A DNA stretch of 64,000 nt, from assembly GCA_947479475.1 (NCBI GenBank), contig CANJZW010000006.1:1-64000 (forward strand), read 5' to 3'. Below the pieces are notes generated by a model. That model saw only the letters and a program-made list of their open reading frames with translations, did no database searches and was not told the origin of the DNA. The stretch's first letter is position 1. Every line of letters begins with the position of its first letter. This DNA comes from Chthoniobacteraceae bacterium (GTDB taxonomy: Bacteria > Verrucomicrobiota > Verrucomicrobiia > Chthoniobacterales > Chthoniobacteraceae). Made by a program: the position numbers and the translations under genes. Of the stretch, positions 61,487 to 64,000 are shown piece by piece.

Positions 61487-63262
61487 TCACGCCCGCCCGC
61501 GCTTGTCGGAGAGAACCCGCTCAATTTTCCCCAAGGGCAACGTGTTGACCACATCCGCCGCAGTCAGCCAGCCCTTGCGTGCCGCACCGATTCCGTTCCA
61601 CAAAAATTGCAGGTGCGAAACATGGTGCGCGTCCGGGTTGATTGAACAGAGCACGCCCTTTTCCTTAGCCAGGGGCCACCAGCGCCAGTCCATGTCCAAA
61701 CGCCGCGGACTGGCGTTGAGCTCGATGATGGTTCCGGTCGCAGCGGCCGCCTCGATCACGGCTGGAATATCCAGCGCGTAGGCATCCCTGCTCAGAAGCA
61801 GGCGGCCCGTCATGTGCCCGAGCATCGTCACGTGCGGGTTGGTCATGGCCTTGATCAAACGCGCCGTCATTTCCGCCTGCGGTTGAGTGAAAGACGCGTG
61901 CACCGAGGCCACCACGTAATCAAGCTGCGCCAGAACCTCATCTGGGTAGTCCAGGCTGCCGTCTTTGAGAATGTCGCATTCCACCCCGGCAAAGAGGCGG
62001 AAATCCGGCCCGAACCCCGCGTTCAACTCCCGGATCCGGGCCACCTGCTCCAAGAGCCTGGATGCGTCCAAGCCGTGCGCCTGAAACGAGGACACGGAGT
62101 GGTCAGAGATTCCCAAATACTCAAGCCCCAGCTCCTGGGCCGCCTCCGCCATCTCCTCCAACGTGGAGCGTCCGTCACTGGCCGTCGTGTGGTTGTGGAA
62201 GGTGCCTCTGAGGTTTTCAAGCTGCACAAGGTGAGGCAGGCGATGCTCCGCTGCCGCCGCAATTTCCCCGCGATCTTCCCGCAGCTCAGGCTCGATGTAG
62301 TCCAGCCCCAAAGCCCGGTACAAGTCCGCCTCCGTCTGGATCGGCGGGATCGGATCGGGTGTGCTTTTGGCCTTTTCATCCGGTCCAAGCCGGTACTCGT
62401 TTAACGTCCACCCGCGCGCCAGCGCGCGACTGCGCAGGGCGATATTGTGCTCCTTCGAGCCTGTAAAGTAATTCAGCGCGCTCGGATACTCCTCGGGCGC
62501 CACCACCCGAAGGTCCGCTTGAATCCCCGTTTTGAGGCGGACGCTGGATTTTGTAGCGCCATGGGCCAGCACCGTTTCAACTAAAGCGTGCTGGACAAAG
62601 AAAGCGGAGACAGCGGCAGGTTGGCGTGTGGAGACTAGGAAATCGAGGTCGTGGACCACTTCTTTACGCCGACGGTAGGATCCGGCGAGGGAAGCTTGGA
62701 GAACTTCGGGAAGCTCCTTGATTTGATCCAGCATGATCTCGGCGTCCGCAGCAATGTCACCCAAGCGGAAGGACCCGGCGTATTGTTTGCGCGCCTCGAT
62801 ACTGGTGAGAATGTTGGCTGCCGTTTTGGCGCCGAACCCTTTGAGCGAAGCCACCCGGCCGTCCTTGCAGGCGGCCTCTAGCCCCTCCACGGTCGTAATT
62901 TCCAATTCCTCCCAAAGCGCTTTGATCTTCTTAGGCCCGAGCCCTTGCAGCTCAAAGAGATCGAACAACGTCGAGGGAAATTCCGCTTTGAGAGCCTCGA
63001 AGTACGGCAGGTGGCCGGTAGTCGCAAACGTCGTGACTTTTTCCTCCAAGGCGCTGCCGATCCCGCCCACTTCGCCGAGTCGTTTTTCTTCCACCAGCGC
63101 GTTGAAATCGCCACTGAACGTTTCCAACGTGCGCACCGCGTTGGTGTAGGCGCGAATCTTGAAGACGTTTTCCCCCTTCAGTTCCAGTAAACGAGCGATG
63201 GATTCGAGCAGTTCAATGACGTCCTCTTTGGATTTTTCAAGCATAGGGCTGGGAGTCTTCAT
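61487..63262 (-). CDS. polX: DNA polymerase/3'-5' exonuclease PolX
   Basis: 591 residues from ATG MKTPSPMLEKSKEDV (alternative ATG at 63244). Helix-hairpin-helix regions (LFELQGLGPKKIKALWEELE; SLKGFGAKTAANIL) precede the nucleotidyltransferase palm with GSYRRRKEVVHDLDFLVS (catalytic aspartates) and ADLRVVAPEE. The C-terminal PHP domain holds FHNHTTASDGRSTLEEM, DHSVSS, AGVECDILKDG and VVASVHASF with late NPDAHH, giving 3'-5' exonuclease and AP-endonuclease activity in gap repair. Standard bacterial PolX length. Confidence 0.95.
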   Translation of the reverse strand: MKTPSPMLEKSKEDVIELLESIARLLELKGENVFKIRAYTNAVRTLETFSGDFNALVEEKRLGEVGGIGSALEEKVTTFATTGHLPYFEALKAEFPSTLFDLFELQGLGPKKIKALWEELEITTVEGLEAACKDGRVASLKGFGAKTAANILTSIEARKQYAGSFRLGDIAADAEIMLDQIKELPEVLQASLAGSYRRRKEVVHDLDFLVSTRQPAAVSAFFVQHALVETVLAHGATKSSVRLKTGIQADLRVVAPEEYPSALNYFTGSKEHNIALRSRALARGWTLNEYRLGPDEKAKSTPDPIPPIQTEADLYRALGLDYIEPELREDRGEIAAAAEHRLPHLVQLENLRGTFHNHTTASDGRSTLEEMAEAAQELGLEYLGISDHSVSSFQAHGLDASRLLEQVARIRELNAGFGPDFRLFAGVECDILKDGSLDYPDEVLAQLDYVVASVHASFTQPQAEMTARLIKAMTNPHVTMLGHMTGRLLLSRDAYALDIPAVIEAAAATGTIIELNASPRRLDMDWRWWPLAKEKGVLCSINPDAHHVSHLQFLWNGIGAARKGWLTAADVVNTLPLGKIERVLSDKRGRA

Positions 63263-63369
63263 CCTCACCGGTTTTGAATCGGAGCGCAATCCAACGGCGT
63301 GCACCGCCTCCGTTTTTGGCACGAAATCAAACCGATTGACCCCGCACCCTGCCCCCTCTGGCCTCCTGC

Positions 63370-64000
63370 CTAACGCAAAGCTAAAAGCGCCAGCATCCGA
63401 CCCGTTTTCCCCTGCTCCACCCGATAAGAGTAGTATTTCCCAAGATCGCCTCCCGTACACACCCCGGCGTCGAAGACCGAGCCCACCCCGGCTTGTTCGC
63501 ATTGCCGGCGAATCTCAGTCGCAAAGTCCACCTCATAAAAGGGTGGCCTGATACAAGGACTGAGCACCGCCACCAAGTCCCCTGCCTTGCTCCCGAAGCC
63601 CGAAACCATTTCCTCGATGGCGAGGCGCGTGATCCCGAGACGGGTGCCCTTGGCACCGGAATGCAGCAACCCCACCGCCCGGCGCACAGGGTCGACCAGA
63701 AAGACGGCGCAACAGTCTGCGGTGTAGATGCCCAGACAAACTCGTGGATCCAGTGTGAGCAACCCGTCCACACCCGCCTGTGCGGAGGGCGAGGCTGAGT
63801 CCACCACCGCGAGTCCCGCCCCGTGGACCTGTTCCGCGGTGCAAAAACGCCGCTCCCCCAGCCCCAACTCCTCTCGGAGCGTGGTATGCGCCGGCACCAA
63901 CCGCCGCATCGCCTCCTCGCGCTCGGTTGCCACGTCCAGAAGAGGCTGTCGCAGGGCAAACGCATGAACCACGCCCAAGCCATCGAGCCCGGAAAAAGCG
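63370..64000 (-). CDS. pgeF: Peptidoglycan editing factor PgeF (YfiH/laccase domain), 5' partial
   Basis: The frame is open to the window end, so the N-terminus lies outside. The translated part begins FSGLDGLGVVHAFALR, typical of the family start. Zinc-site residues are seen in EQVHGAG, TADCCAVFLVDP and LLHSGAKGT (His, Cys, His). PgeF removes wrongly incorporated serine-type residues from the peptidoglycan precursor UDP-MurNAc; older names call it a multicopper polyphenol oxidase. It lies 107 bp upstream of polX on the same strand. Confidence 0.93.
   Translation of the reverse strand, partial: AFSGLDGLGVVHAFALRQPLLDVATEREEAMRRLVPAHTTLREELGLGERRFCTAEQVHGAGLAVVDSASPSAQAGVDGLLTLDPRVCLGIYTADCCAVFLVDPVRRAVGLLHSGAKGTRLGITRLAIEEMVSGFGSKAGDLVAVLSPCIRPPFYEVDFATEIRRQCEQAGVGSVFDAGVCTGGDLGKYYSYRVEQGKTGRMLALLALR

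Overview
The window looks like chromosomal DNA of a Gram-negative member of the PVC superphylum, most likely a Verrucomicrobiota bacterium. The reasons are: an LPS-export and Kdo operon (kdsA, an LptC-like gene, lptA, lptB, hpf); the paired DUF1592-type cytochrome and DUF1552 proteins; a formylglycine sulfatase and a DUF1080 protein; a MoxR/DUF58/BatA/DUF4159 operon; and frequent start codons without a clear Shine-Dalgarno. The phylum call is inference from gene content. No rRNA, IS element, integrase or CRISPR array was seen. There is one tRNA, tRNA-Ala(GGC).

Layout. 1-9.1 kb: a coiled-coil membrane protein cut by the window start, eboE, then a cysteine desulfurase overlapping a SprT-like metalloprotease, two membrane-linked glycosyltransferases, a PAP2 phosphatase and a divergent LolA-like periplasmic protein. 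9.3-18.5 kb: an uncharacterised 473-residue protein, queA, two long non-coding gaps with AT-rich dyads, a small HTH regulator, a LOG/ClpS/DUF2017 operon, a DUF2442 protein and a phosphofructokinase. 18.6-25.7 kb: a decayed repeat-protein fragment, a two-domain secreted hydrolase, a 79-residue His-rich protein with its own dyad and terminators, and a four-gene island (DUF2071, SplB-like radical SAM protein, TIGR03915/DUF4130 protein, DUF2256) tied by its families to DNA repair. 25.7-31.6 kb: a beta-propeller / DUF1592 cytochrome / DUF1552 / IclR operon. 32-34.7 kb: a DUF4407 coiled-coil membrane protein and an Ig-domain pseudogene.

34.7-49.3 kb is the most striking stretch: eight genes on the minus strand. 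They encode a TPR protein with a gluzincin protease domain, DUF4159, a MoxR ATPase, DUF58, BatA-VWA, a 1,227-residue DUF4175-like coiled-coil protein, a VWA/glutamine-amidotransferase-like membrane protein and a caspase-like protease. Five of the seven junctions are 4-bp stop/start overlaps. This resembles a Bat/aerotolerance-type MoxR module, here bracketed by two different protease folds, and is the best candidate for an under-described system.

49.4-64 kb: a terminator, the LPS/Kdo operon, a two-domain M16 peptidase, tRNA-Ala, then a DUF1080 protein, an M14-type carboxypeptidase/deacylase, DUF5069, an AT-richer glycosyltransferase-like gene, a sulfatase, PolX and a PgeF gene cut by the window end. 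Coding starts were chosen by ATG, family N-terminus and overlap logic, and alternatives are given where they matter. All family names come from reading motifs, not from searches.
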